Source of the DNA: CAVQAH01 sp963784195
GTDB taxonomy: Bacteria; Acidobacteriota; Vicinamibacteria; Vicinamibacterales; 2-12-FULL-66-21
Assembly: GCA_963784195.1 (NCBI GenBank)
Contig: CAWARA010000020.1
Location: 434,001-498,000, forward strand
Length of the DNA: 64,000 nt
Direction of reading: 5' to 3'
In this document: positions 35,874 through 43,763 of the stretch, piece by piece
Layout of the letters: each line of letters opens with the position of its first letter
Numbering within the stretch: position 1 is the first letter of the stretch
Made by a program: the position numbers and the translations under genes
Notes under the pieces: generated by a model
Told to the model about the DNA's origin: nothing
Databases searched by the model: none
What the model saw: only the letters and a program-made list of their open reading frames with translations

Positions 35874-36368
35874 ATGACAATTCGGATCCTGATTACCGGC
35901 GGGACATTCGATAAGGAGTACGACGAGCTGACCGGCCGGCTGTACTTTCTCGAGACGCACGTGCCGGAGATGCTTCGACGCGGCCGCTGCCTTGTCGACG
36001 TGCGAATCGAGACCGTGATGATGATCGACAGCCTGGACCTCGACGACGAAGGACGCGCGCACATCGTCGGCCGGTGCCGGACCGCCGGCGAGAAGGCGAT
36101 TGTGATCACTCACGGAACGGACACCATGGTGGAGACCGCGCGGGCGCTGGCGGCAACTCCCGACCTGCGCGATCGCACCATCGTCCTCACCGGCGCGATG
36201 GTGCCATACGCGTTCGGCAGCTCCGACGGGTTGTTCAACCTTGGCAGCGCCCTGTCGTTCGCACAGGTGCTGCCTGCTGGCGTCTATCTGGCGATGAATG
36301 GAAAACACTTCGAGTGGGATCGTGTGAGGAAGAACCGCGAGAGCGGCGTCTTCGAGGCGATCGCATGA
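35874..36368 (+). CDS. Single-domain asparaginase-like protein
   Basis: 164 residues from ATG 35874. It contains only the N-terminal domain of L-asparaginases: the nucleophile loop TGGTFDKEY (8-16) and the second catalytic motif HGTDTMVETA. The C-terminal domain of ordinary ~330-residue asparaginases is absent by design, since the gene ends at an ATGA overlap with a downstream aminotransferase gene. Short single-domain proteins of this kind are known but of uncertain function. The frame continues upstream to 35736, but that part has no conserved look. Coupling to an aminotransferase suggests amino-acid catabolism (asparagine/glutamine or methionine-derived oxoacids). Confidence 0.82.
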   Translation: MTIRILITGGTFDKEYDELTGRLYFLETHVPEMLRRGRCLVDVRIETVMMIDSLDLDDEGRAHIVGRCRTAGEKAIVITHGTDTMVETARALAATPDLRDRTIVLTGAMVPYAFGSSDGLFNLGSALSFAQVLPAGVYLAMNGKHFEWDRVRKNRESGVFEAIA

Positions 36369-37511
36369 TTCCGATCGATTCGAAGCTGCCGTCGGTTGGC
36401 ACGACCATCTTCACCGTGATGTCGCGTCTGGCCGCCGATCTGGGGGCCATCAACCTGTCGCAGGGTTTTCCGGATTTCGACTGCGACCCCGAACTCATCG
36501 ACGCGGTGGCGCGGCACATGCGCGAAGGCCGCAACCAGTACGCGCCGATGCAGGGCGTGCTGCCGCTTCGGCAGGCCATCGCGAACAAATACGAGGCCTA
36601 CTACGGCCGGCGGTACGATCCGGATACCGAAGTCACGGTCACGTCTGGCGGGACCGAAGCGATTTTCGACGCCGTGGCAGCTGTGGTCAGGCCTGGCGAC
36701 GAGGTCATCGTGCTCGAGCCGTGTTACGACTCGTACGTGCCGGCGATCGAGCTGGCCGGTGGAACGCCGGTCGTGGTGTCGTTGACGTTCCCCCAGTATG
36801 CGGTCGATTGGGACGCCATGCGCCGCGCGGTCACCCCGCGCACGCGCATGATCATGATCAACTCGCCGCACAATCCCACCGGCGCCGTGCTCGGCCCGGC
36901 GGACATCGAGCGGCTCTCAGCGCTGGTGGATGGAAGCCGGATCCTGATTCTGAGTGACGAAGTCTACGAGCACATCATCTTCGACGGTTTGCGCCACGAG
37001 AGCATGGCCCGCCACGACGCGCTCGCGGCGCGCAGCTTCATCGTCGGATCCTTCGGCAAGACGTATCACACGACCGGATGGAAGGTCGGCTACACCGTCG
37101 CGCCCGCCGCGCTGACGACGGAGTTCAGGAAGGTCCATCAGTTCGTGACGTTCGCTACGAACACCCCGGTGCAGTACGCGATTGCAGACTTCCTGATCGG
37201 TGCGCCGCGGTCTCGACGAGCTCGCGCCTTTCTACCAGGCCAAGCGCGATCTCTTCCTGCGGCTGATGGAAGGATCGCGATTTACGCCACTGCCCTGCCG
37301 CGGCAGCTATTTTCAGTTGATGGATTACTCGGCGATCACCGACGAACCGGATGCCGATTTCGCCATCCGGCTCACGCGTGAATCGGGCGTGGCATCGATC
37401 CCGACGTCCCCGTTTCTCTATCGGCAGCGCCCGCCCACGGTCCTGCGCTTCTGCTTCGCGAAGAAGGACAAGACGCTGGAGGACGCGGCGGCCCGGCTCG
37501 TCCGAGTATAG
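36365..37511 (+). CDS. PLP-dependent class I/II aminotransferase (methionine/kynurenine type; frameshifted)
   Basis: About 381 residues. N-terminal AINLSQGFPDFDCDPEL is the substrate-loop signature of the YbdL/kynurenine aminotransferase group; other landmarks are SGGTEAIFDA (phosphate loop), SPHNPTGAV, ILSDEVYEHI and the PLP lysine in SFGKTYHTTGWKVGY. The frame shifts near 37203-37210 (first frame ends FLIGAP, second begins GLDELAPFYQAKRDLFL), leaving the C-terminal domain with RESGVASIPTSPF and LRFCFAKKDKTL in the new frame. Start ATG 36365 overlaps the asparaginase stop. Transamination of methionine, glutamine or aromatic amino acids is the likely activity. The stop is followed directly by cloverleaf element copy 3. 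Confidence 0.87.
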
Positions 37512-37846
37512 GAGGGGACGGGGTTTGTAGACGGAGCGCACGGAGGACACGGAACAAGCTTCAAAAACGGAGACACAGAGACACGGAGGGGTAATCGTCG
37601 GTCGTGGTCACGCGACCGATGCCGGCCCGGCCCTCGGCCGGGCCGAGCGATCAAGCGACTCCCCGCGGACGCAAGCTGCGGGTAAGGCAGGAGCAGCTTG
37701 TGTCCGTGGGGAGTCGCTTGATCGCCCGCCGCGCAGCGGCGGCATCGGCGGAACCCGGTGACCAACCCCGCACAGCAAATCACGACCGCTCCGTGCCTCC
37801 GTGCCTCCGTTTTTGAGCTCGTTCCGTTCCCTCCGTCCCCTCCGTC
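37512..37846. repeat. Cloverleaf palindromic element, copy 3
   Basis: Starts in the base after the aminotransferase stop with GAGGGGACGGGG. Left outer arm GGAACAAGCTTCAAAAACGG and right outer arm CCGTTTTTGAGCTCGTTCC. Closing stem CCGATGCCG (37616-37624) with CGGCATCGG (37740-37748); arm A GGCCCGGCC/GGCCGGGCC (37624-37644, loop CTC); central stem 33 bp, 37647-37679 with 37693-37725, two wobble pairs, loop 13 nt; arm B CCGCCGC/GCGGCGG (37726-37742). Same arm order as copy 1. Here it separates two convergent genes, ending 14 bases from the VOC gene stop. Confidence 0.88.
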
Positions 37847-37859
37847 GCCAGGCGCAACG

Positions 37860-38225
37860 TCAGGAACGCGAGGACAGCACGAACTGATTTCCGTCGACAT
37901 CCTTGAACACGGCAAAAGTGCCCCAGGGTTGCGCCTGCGGCGCGCTCACGAATTCCACGCCGCGTGCCTTCAGCTCGTCGTAGGTCCGCTCCACGTTGTC
38001 GCAGGCGAGCGCGCCGTTGAACGCCGAGCCTGGCTTCGGCCCTTCGTCGGTGTTGAACAGGACGAACCGCGTGTCAGCCGTGCCGACGCGCAGTTCGATC
38101 CACCGCTGGGTGCCATCGAAGGGCTGATCGGTCACCAGCTTGAACCCGAGCTTGTCTGTGTAGAACGCGAGCGCGCGATCCTGGTTGGTCGTAGGAATGC
38201 TGACGAACTTGACGTGCGTGATCAT
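37860..38225 (-). CDS. VOC (glyoxalase/bleomycin-resistance fold) protein
   Basis: 121 residues: two beta-alpha-beta-beta-beta units (VKFVSIPTTNQDRALAFYTDKLGFKL; ALACDNVERTYDELKARGVEFVSAP) ending FAVFKDVDGNQFVLSSRS. First-position histidine H4 and a C-terminal region D-x-D-G-N-x-F could provide metal contacts as in the dioxygenase/glyoxalase superfamily. Such stand-alone proteins bind or modify small toxic molecules, and substrate is not predictable. It is transcribed away from a small HTH regulator gene, which probably controls it. Confidence 0.87.
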   Translation of the reverse strand: MITHVKFVSIPTTNQDRALAFYTDKLGFKLVTDQPFDGTQRWIELRVGTADTRFVLFNTDEGPKPGSAFNGALACDNVERTYDELKARGVEFVSAPQAQPWGTFAVFKDVDGNQFVLSSRS

Positions 38226-38325
38226 GAAAGGTCTCTCCGGTCAATTGATCGTCGCGGCGACGATCGACCTCAGCACTCTGCCCGAGATGCGCGGCGCTGT
38301 AAAGCCCACCCGCTAACAGCTATAG

Positions 38326-38337
38326 TAGTAATTACTA
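38326..38337. promoter_or_regulatory. Palindromic operator candidate in the VOC/regulator divergent region
   Basis: TAGTAATTACTA is a perfect 12-bp palindrome whose last base is the A of the regulator's ATG (38337). It is strikingly AT-rich in a GC-rich region and preceded by TATAGT, a possible -10 element. Position and symmetry fit an autoregulatory operator of a small HTH protein. Confidence 0.55.
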
Positions 38338-38639
38338 TGCCGCAGGCCCATCGAGTCGACGCCTACATCATCGACGCGCTGATGCCGGATCTCGTCGGCC
38401 ACGATCGCCAGCCGTCTGCGTTCATCGTGTACCTGTACCTGTGGTGTCACTCGAGAGGCAGGCGGGAGCGGTCGGTTGCCGCGAGCCTCCATCAGATCGG
38501 CGCGGACACCGGCTTGTCGAAGAGCGCTGTTCAACAGGCCATTCGCCGGCTGAAGCAGCGCCGGCTGCTGCAATCGCGGCAGCGGTCGCCGACCTCGATT
38601 CCGGAGTACGTGGTCGCAACGCCGTGGGTCCGTAACTGA
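38337..38639 (+). CDS. Small helix-turn-helix transcriptional regulator
   Basis: 100 residues from ATG 38337; the frame is open far upstream (37758) but only this start follows a plausible promoter. The central part (SVAASLHQIGADTGLSKSAV then QQAIRRLKQRRLLQ) is a winged-helix type DNA-binding unit in which the second helix KSAVQQAIRRL is the recognition helix. The family resembles small MarR/GntR-like wHTH proteins without an effector domain. Divergent from the VOC gene, with a perfect palindrome over its own start codon, so autorepression plus control of the VOC gene is inferred. No obvious ribosome-binding site is seen, so translation may be leaderless. Confidence 0.72.
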   Translation: MPQAHRVDAYIIDALMPDLVGHDRQPSAFIVYLYLWCHSRGRRERSVAASLHQIGADTGLSKSAVQQAIRRLKQRRLLQSRQRSPTSIPEYVVATPWVRN

Positions 38640-38657
38640 CCGCGCAGGCACTCGCGC

Positions 38658-40056
38658 TCAATCGGGAATCATCTTGCCAGGGTTCATCAGGCCGTGAGGG
38701 TCCAGCGCAACCTTGATCGCGCGCATCACGCTGACGGCATCCTCACCGTGCTCCTGATTGAGGAACTTCTTTTTGCCGATACCGACTCCGTGCTCGCCGC
38801 TGCAGGTGCCACCCATCGCCAGCGTTCGTGCGACCAGGCGATCGGTCAGGCGCTCGGCCTCGTCGAGCTCCGCCTGGCTTTCAGGGTTGACCGGAAAGAT
38901 GAGGTGAAAGTTGCCGTCGCCGGCGTGGCCAACCAGCGCGCCGACAAGCGGCGAACCCGCGAGATCTGCTTTCGTTTCCGCGATGCAGTCCGCCAGACGC
39001 GATATCGGCACGCACGCATCCGTCGTCCATCCGCGTGCGCCGGGCCGTAACGCCAGCGCGGCGTAGTACCGAGTCATGACGCGCGCGCCAGAGCGCCGCG
39101 CGACGCTCCGGTGAGACCGCCTGGTCGAATTCGCGGCCGCCGTTCGCTCGCGCGATCTCCTCGACTTCGGCCGCCTGCGCCATCACGTCCTGCTCGCTCA
39201 ATCCGTGAAACTCGAAGAACAGCGTGGGCGCGATCGGACAGGCGAGGCCCGAGAACTTGTTGACCGCACCGATGAGCACTTCGTCGAGCAGTTCGATTCT
39301 TGCGACTGGAACGCCGAGCTGGATCGTCGTGATGACCGTCCGCACAGCCCCGTCGATGTCGTCGAAGCAACAGGTCGCTGCCGCGACGGCCTCAGGGCGG
39401 CCGTGCAGCCGGACGGTTACCTCGGTGATGATTCCCAGCGTGCCTTCCGAACCGACGAACAGCCGCGTAAGGTCGTAGCCGGCCGACGACTTGCGCGCGC
39501 GTGTACCCGTGCGAATCACGCGGCCGTCGGCGAGCACGACCGTGAGGCCCAGGACCGTCTCGCGCATGGTCCCGTACCGGACAGCCGTGGTTCCTGATGC
39601 GCGCGTGGCGGCCATGCCCCCGATCGTGGCGTCGAAGCCGGGATCCAGCGGAAACGTCAGCCCCGTGGATTGCAGATGGCGCTCGAGCTGCTTGCGGGTG
39701 ACGCCCGCCTCCACGGTTGCGTCCAGATCGTCGGTGCTGACGCGCAGGACCCGCGTCATGCGTGACAGATCGATCGTGACACCGCCGCGGACCGGAATCA
39801 CGTGTCCTTCGAGCGAAGACCCGGCGCCGAACGCCACCATCGGGCATCGGTGCCGCGCACAAATCCGGACGATGTCGCGGACCTCGTCGGTGGAGAGCGG
39901 ATAGACGACGGCGTCCGGCAGGCGACCCTCGTGATGCGACTCGCCACGGCTGTGATGCTCGCGTACGGCAGCAACAGTCGACACGCGATCGCCGACCAGA
40001 TCGCGGAGTTCATTGAGGAGTACGTCGGTCGCGAGGGATCCGTCCGAAGGAGGCAT
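38658..40056 (-). CDS. FAD-linked oxidase, D-lactate/glycolate dehydrogenase (GlcD) type (frameshifted)
   Basis: About 466 residues from ATG 40056. The FAD_binding_4 (PCMH) domain is clear: PVVYPLSTDEVRDIV-like start, FGAGSSLEGH, then DPGFDATIGGMAATRASGT and SAGYDLTRLFVGSEGTLGII. The C-terminal cap includes LVGHAGDGNFHL (the HxGDGNxH metal/FAD site), SGEHGVGIGKK and MRAIKVALDPHGLMNPGKM. One frameshift lies near 39065-39080, where an extra base in GACTCGGTAC separates WRARHD from YYAALALRPG. Members oxidise D-lactate, glycolate or D-2-hydroxy acids to oxoacids. No Fe-S partner subunit (GlcF) is beside it, which favours the stand-alone D-lactate dehydrogenase type. Confidence 0.87.
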
Positions 40057-40095
40057 GGCTCAGCATACCTCGGGGTGTAAGACTTTAGCCGGATG

Positions 40096-42042
40096 TCACC
40101 CGGTCAGCTTGAACCGCACCACTTCCTTTGCTGACCCTGCCGATGTGGCGGCGTTGAATTCGACGACGTAGTCTCCGGGCGCGAGCCAGCCGAGGGGCAG
40201 ATCGAATTGCGTGGCGCCGGCGCTCGAGCCCGACATCGGCACTAACTCACGGAGCACCTGACCCCAACGATTCACCAGGCGTGCCTTGAGTGTGATCCTC
40301 GCGCCCGAAGGCGAATTCACCGGGACACGGAAGAGCAAACGCTCGGTCCGCCGGAACTCACGCCGCGGAACCGGCGCTGCCTCGATATTCGCGCTCAGTT
40401 GACGGAAGTCGCGCGCGGAGCGCGACTCGAAGACCTGCGGGGGAAGGATGAGCGGGTCGGTCTTCGATACGTCCGGCACGTCGATATCGTGCGCGCCCGT
40501 GTCGATCCGGGTGCCGTCCTGCGCGAGAACGACCAGGTCCGCCTGAATGCGCCCGGGCGAAGCCTGAAAGACGGCAGCGTCTGAGTACAGAGATGAGCCG
40601 ATGGTTTCGCCGGGAGCGCGAAGCTCGCCTTCGTAGAGCACCGCACCCGCGGGCGTTGTCACCTTCAGTCCGATGACCGCGGGCTCGCCTGCGCGTTTGA
40701 CACCGGGAAGCCGCGCCGCCGGCTCCCACGTGAAAATCACGAACTGCGCGCCCTCTTGCAGGTAGAGTCCGAGCCACGTCTGAATCAACGGACTGCGACG
40801 CAACGCCCGCATGGGCTTCGACGTCGCACTTCCAGGCTCCGTCCGCAATTCGATGCGGAGGGGCGCCCAATAACCCGAGCGTGCGCGAATGACGGCATTG
40901 CGACGTTTCGTTCTGACTTGCACGTCGTAGAAGCGGCCGTCGCCAGCATGGCTGGACGTGTAGGTCAACAGGTAATACGCGTCGAGGTCGCGGGCCACGC
41001 GTTGCAAGCCGGCTCCAAGCTGCGCTGGATCGAGGACCGCTTCCCCTCCGGTCTCTGCCGCGAGGTTTCGCAGCATCGATTCAGCCGGTTCGGCCGACGC
41101 ATCGGACGCGGCAGACGCACCGGAAGACCCCGTCGGCACCGGGCTCTGGGCGATCCTCGAGCCCGGATCGAAGGCATAGACGGCGACGTTGTGCCGGCTC
41201 GCCGCACGCACGATCCCTTGTACGTCCGGCGCGCGACGCTCGCGATCGCGACCGACCTCGCGAGCGAAGCCCTCGCTCACGAGCACGACAGCCGCCCGCC
41301 CCGCATCAAGATCACCGAGCTTCATCGTCAGGGCGCGCAACGCCGAGAGAACGATCTGGATTCTCGCCGCACTGACCAGACCAGGCGCGCGGCCGATGAA
41401 CTTTTCCTCGAACTCGGTCCGCGGCGCGTAGTCGCCTTGCCGGCCGCTGAAAGATTCGATCGCTTTCCGTGCAGCGTCCCTGTCGCGCGTGAAGCGGATG
41501 TTCGTCAGAGTATCGAGCGGCTTGATGACGGCCAGCAAATCGCTGGGCCGAAGCTGCTCGTCCACGAATCGCATGACGACTTCACGAACACGATCGGAGT
41601 CCGCACCGGCGTTGACGTGAAACTCGTCGAGCACCAGCGCGAACAGCCGCGTGCCGGGTTCGCGCGCCGCACGGCGCTCGTCGTCCGGCGATTCGATCGA
41701 TGCCGGCGCCTCGGCATCGCCGGCGGCCCTCGCTTGACCGGCGGCTCCCGGATTCCGCAGTTCGGCCGCATCGACGCGCTGCGCGACGCCACTCTCGACA
41801 ATCTCGAAATCCGCCGGCTTGAGGTCCAGGATTGGACGGCCCTTGGCATCCACGACGACCGCATCCAGCCGCACGATGCGCGCGGTCGGTTCGGGATCAA
41901 GAGGGACAGGTGTGGGGCGCGCGCTTGCGGCGCCGCGCGAACCGGACTGCTGCGCCGCCACCGTGGACCACGCCATGCACGCGGCCAGTACGACGACAAA
42001 GCCTGTCAGAAGCGTGATGCGGGTCGCAGAGGATGCTGACAC
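40096..42042 (-). CDS. Acidobacterial-type secreted VWFA-related domain protein
   Basis: 648 residues with signal peptide (LLTGFVVVLAACMAWSTVAA; the cysteine does not sit in a clean lipobox). A short beta-sandwich (LDAVVVDAKGRPILDLKPADFEI) introduces a von Willebrand A fold (LFALVLDEFHV, VVLVSEGF, VYAFDPGS). In the MIDAS position the D-x-S-x-S motif is D-E-F-H-V, so the metal site is degenerate. The linker FYDVQVRTKRRNAVIRARSGYW is characteristic of the acidobacterial VWFA-related proteins, which are numerous in that phylum and of unknown function. The C-terminal ~250 residues form beta-rich domains. Good support for the taxonomic guess. Confidence 0.87.
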   Translation of the reverse strand: MSASSATRITLLTGFVVVLAACMAWSTVAAQQSGSRGAASARPTPVPLDPEPTARIVRLDAVVVDAKGRPILDLKPADFEIVESGVAQRVDAAELRNPGAAGQARAAGDAEAPASIESPDDERRAAREPGTRLFALVLDEFHVNAGADSDRVREVVMRFVDEQLRPSDLLAVIKPLDTLTNIRFTRDRDAARKAIESFSGRQGDYAPRTEFEEKFIGRAPGLVSAARIQIVLSALRALTMKLGDLDAGRAAVVLVSEGFAREVGRDRERRAPDVQGIVRAASRHNVAVYAFDPGSRIAQSPVPTGSSGASAASDASAEPAESMLRNLAAETGGEAVLDPAQLGAGLQRVARDLDAYYLLTYTSSHAGDGRFYDVQVRTKRRNAVIRARSGYWAPLRIELRTEPGSATSKPMRALRRSPLIQTWLGLYLQEGAQFVIFTWEPAARLPGVKRAGEPAVIGLKVTTPAGAVLYEGELRAPGETIGSSLYSDAAVFQASPGRIQADLVVLAQDGTRIDTGAHDIDVPDVSKTDPLILPPQVFESRSARDFRQLSANIEAAPVPRREFRRTERLLFRVPVNSPSGARITLKARLVNRWGQVLRELVPMSGSSAGATQFDLPLGWLAPGDYVVEFNAATSAGSAKEVVRFKLTG

Positions 42043-42090
42043 GAGCGCTCTGCTTGCAAGTCTACTCCGCCTGCGGGCCCATGGAGCGCC

Positions 42091-42930
42091 CTACCGAGGC
42101 AATGTTTCCGGGGCGATCCCGAGCATCGGCGCCAGCTCGCGCAGCTTGGCCTTGATAATCCGCATGTTTCTCGGTCCCATCCGGAGGAACTGCCGCTGGG
42201 CCGAAGAGAGGGACTGAAGTTTCTGGTCGTCGAACTCGTATGACACGCTCTTGGACGCCAGCTTCACGTCACCTTCGACCACCGGTGTGTCGAGGATGTG
42301 GACGATCGCTTTCCGTAAGGTCGCGTCGACGTCGCCATCCGGCTGGCCCATCTCGCGATACGCGTCGGCGATCCGAGGTTTCAGCGTTGCATAAACCTCA
42401 GCCGTCCCTTTGGGGTCGAGGGCGCCAATCGCATCGGCGTATGCATCGTAACGTCGATAGCTGCGCGGATCGATATAGGCCTGTTCGCCCTCTTCGGCTG
42501 CGACGAACTCGCCGACCGGACGTAGCGCCCGCAGCTGCTGGGCCGGACTCCGGCCGTCCGCAATGTTGATGAGCACAACCGTGAAATTCCGCAGCAGCTG
42601 ATCTGTCGCGAGCCAGGCGGCAACTTTGGGATGCGACGAGAGGCGTCCGACGAGCTCTCGAACAATCGGATCCGTCTCGCCGAGGGGCGCCAGATCGATT
42701 TGCTGACCCGCAACGGCCTTCGGGTCTTCCGGGCCCGTCTGCGCGACACGCTGTTCGGTTTCGACCTTCACCGGAGCAGAACGCCTAAGTGGCCATACCA
42801 GATTCCACAGGAGGAACCCGACGGCGGCAACGAGGCCGATGACGAGGATGACGCGCCACCCACCAAAGCGGCGTGTGTAAGGCGGTTGGTCGTACGCCTT
42901 GTCGAGCTGGAGATCATCAAGGTCCGCCAT
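42091..42930 (-). CDS. DUF3014 domain membrane protein
   Basis: 279 residues from ATG 42930 (MADLDDLQL); an ATG at 42966 would add 12 residues. One transmembrane helix near residues 28-45 (ILVIGLVAAVGFLLWNLVW) follows a cytoplasmic tail, then a periplasmic domain with the family landmarks SDPIVRELV-like start, LLRNFTVVLINIADG and SYRRYDAYADAIGALD. DUF3014 proteins are single-pass, function unknown. It lies 48 bases downstream of nothing on its strand except the VWFA gene to which it reads; its own promoter would be in the 101-base divergent gap with the methyltransferase gene. Confidence 0.82.
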   Translation of the reverse strand: MADLDDLQLDKAYDQPPYTRRFGGWRVILVIGLVAAVGFLLWNLVWPLRRSAPVKVETEQRVAQTGPEDPKAVAGQQIDLAPLGETDPIVRELVGRLSSHPKVAAWLATDQLLRNFTVVLINIADGRSPAQQLRALRPVGEFVAAEEGEQAYIDPRSYRRYDAYADAIGALDPKGTAEVYATLKPRIADAYREMGQPDGDVDATLRKAIVHILDTPVVEGDVKLASKSVSYEFDDQKLQSLSSAQRQFLRMGPRNMRIIKAKLRELAPMLGIAPETLPR

Positions 42931-43031
42931 TCGCTCAGTGTAGAACGGACGTTGGGGATCGGGCACCGGAAATCGAGAACCTGAAGCCGAGTCCTGATTC
43001 GAAGATTGCCCAATCGGAAACGTAAGCCCGA

Positions 43032-43763
43032 TTGTGGGATCCCGTGTCGAAGGAGCTGTTCGATCGAGTCGGCGTCACGCGTGGGTGGCGCGTGCTCGAG
43101 ATAGGGCCGGGACAGGGATCGCTGCACCTCGAGCTGCGTCGCCGAGTCCGCGGGCCTGTCGATGCCGTCGAGCCATCGGCAGCCTTCGCCGCGCGCATTC
43201 GACGGGTTACATCCAGAGACGGATTCGGCGAAGGTCGGCTGTGGACGTCCTCACTCCTGGACGCCGACCTGCCGTCGCGGCACTACGATCTGATCTTCGC
43301 GCGCTGGGTGTTTCTTTTTCTCCCTGACCCCGTCATGCATCTGCGAAAGCTGGCCCGGGCGTTGAAGCCCGGAGGATTGCTGGCCCTCCAGGAATATCAT
43401 CGCGACTCGTTCGTGCTGATTCCGAAGCCGGTGGAGTGGACGCGGCTGATCGCAGCGGAGCGCGCGATGTATGAGGCGACCGGCGCTGATGTGAACGTCG
43501 GCGCCCGCCTGCCGACGTTATTCAGGGAAGCCGGGTTGCGGCCGCTCGACGTCGTGCCGACCATCAAGGTCGGCGGTCCGCGCTCGCACGTCTGGAAGTG
43601 GCTGACGGGCTACTTCCTCGGGATCCTGGACCGCTACGCACAGCAGCGGCCACTGGATGCAAGCGCGGCGCGGCGGATTCGCCGCGCCTGGCTCGAAGCG
43701 GCACGCGATCGGTCGGCGCTGATGATCGCGCCGGCCGTCGTCGACGTCGTGGGCCGGAAGTAG
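43032..43763 (+). CDS. SAM-dependent class I methyltransferase
   Basis: 243 residues. Motif I is VLEIGPGQGSL (about residues 21-31), then VDAVEPSAAF and an FARWVFLFLPDP segment, followed by LALQEYHRDSF. The start is unsure: TTG 43032 follows an in-frame TAA at 43023, and GTG 43044 is the other candidate; the first residues WDPVSKELFDRVGV resemble the N-terminus of other methyltransferases, favouring TTG. Substrate unknown. Its TAG stop directly abuts the TAG of the convergent giant gene (TAGCTA). Confidence 0.82.
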   Translation: MWDPVSKELFDRVGVTRGWRVLEIGPGQGSLHLELRRRVRGPVDAVEPSAAFAARIRRVTSRDGFGEGRLWTSSLLDADLPSRHYDLIFARWVFLFLPDPVMHLRKLARALKPGGLLALQEYHRDSFVLIPKPVEWTRLIAAERAMYEATGADVNVGARLPTLFREAGLRPLDVVPTIKVGGPRSHVWKWLTGYFLGILDRYAQQRPLDASAARRIRRAWLEAARDRSALMIAPAVVDVVGRK

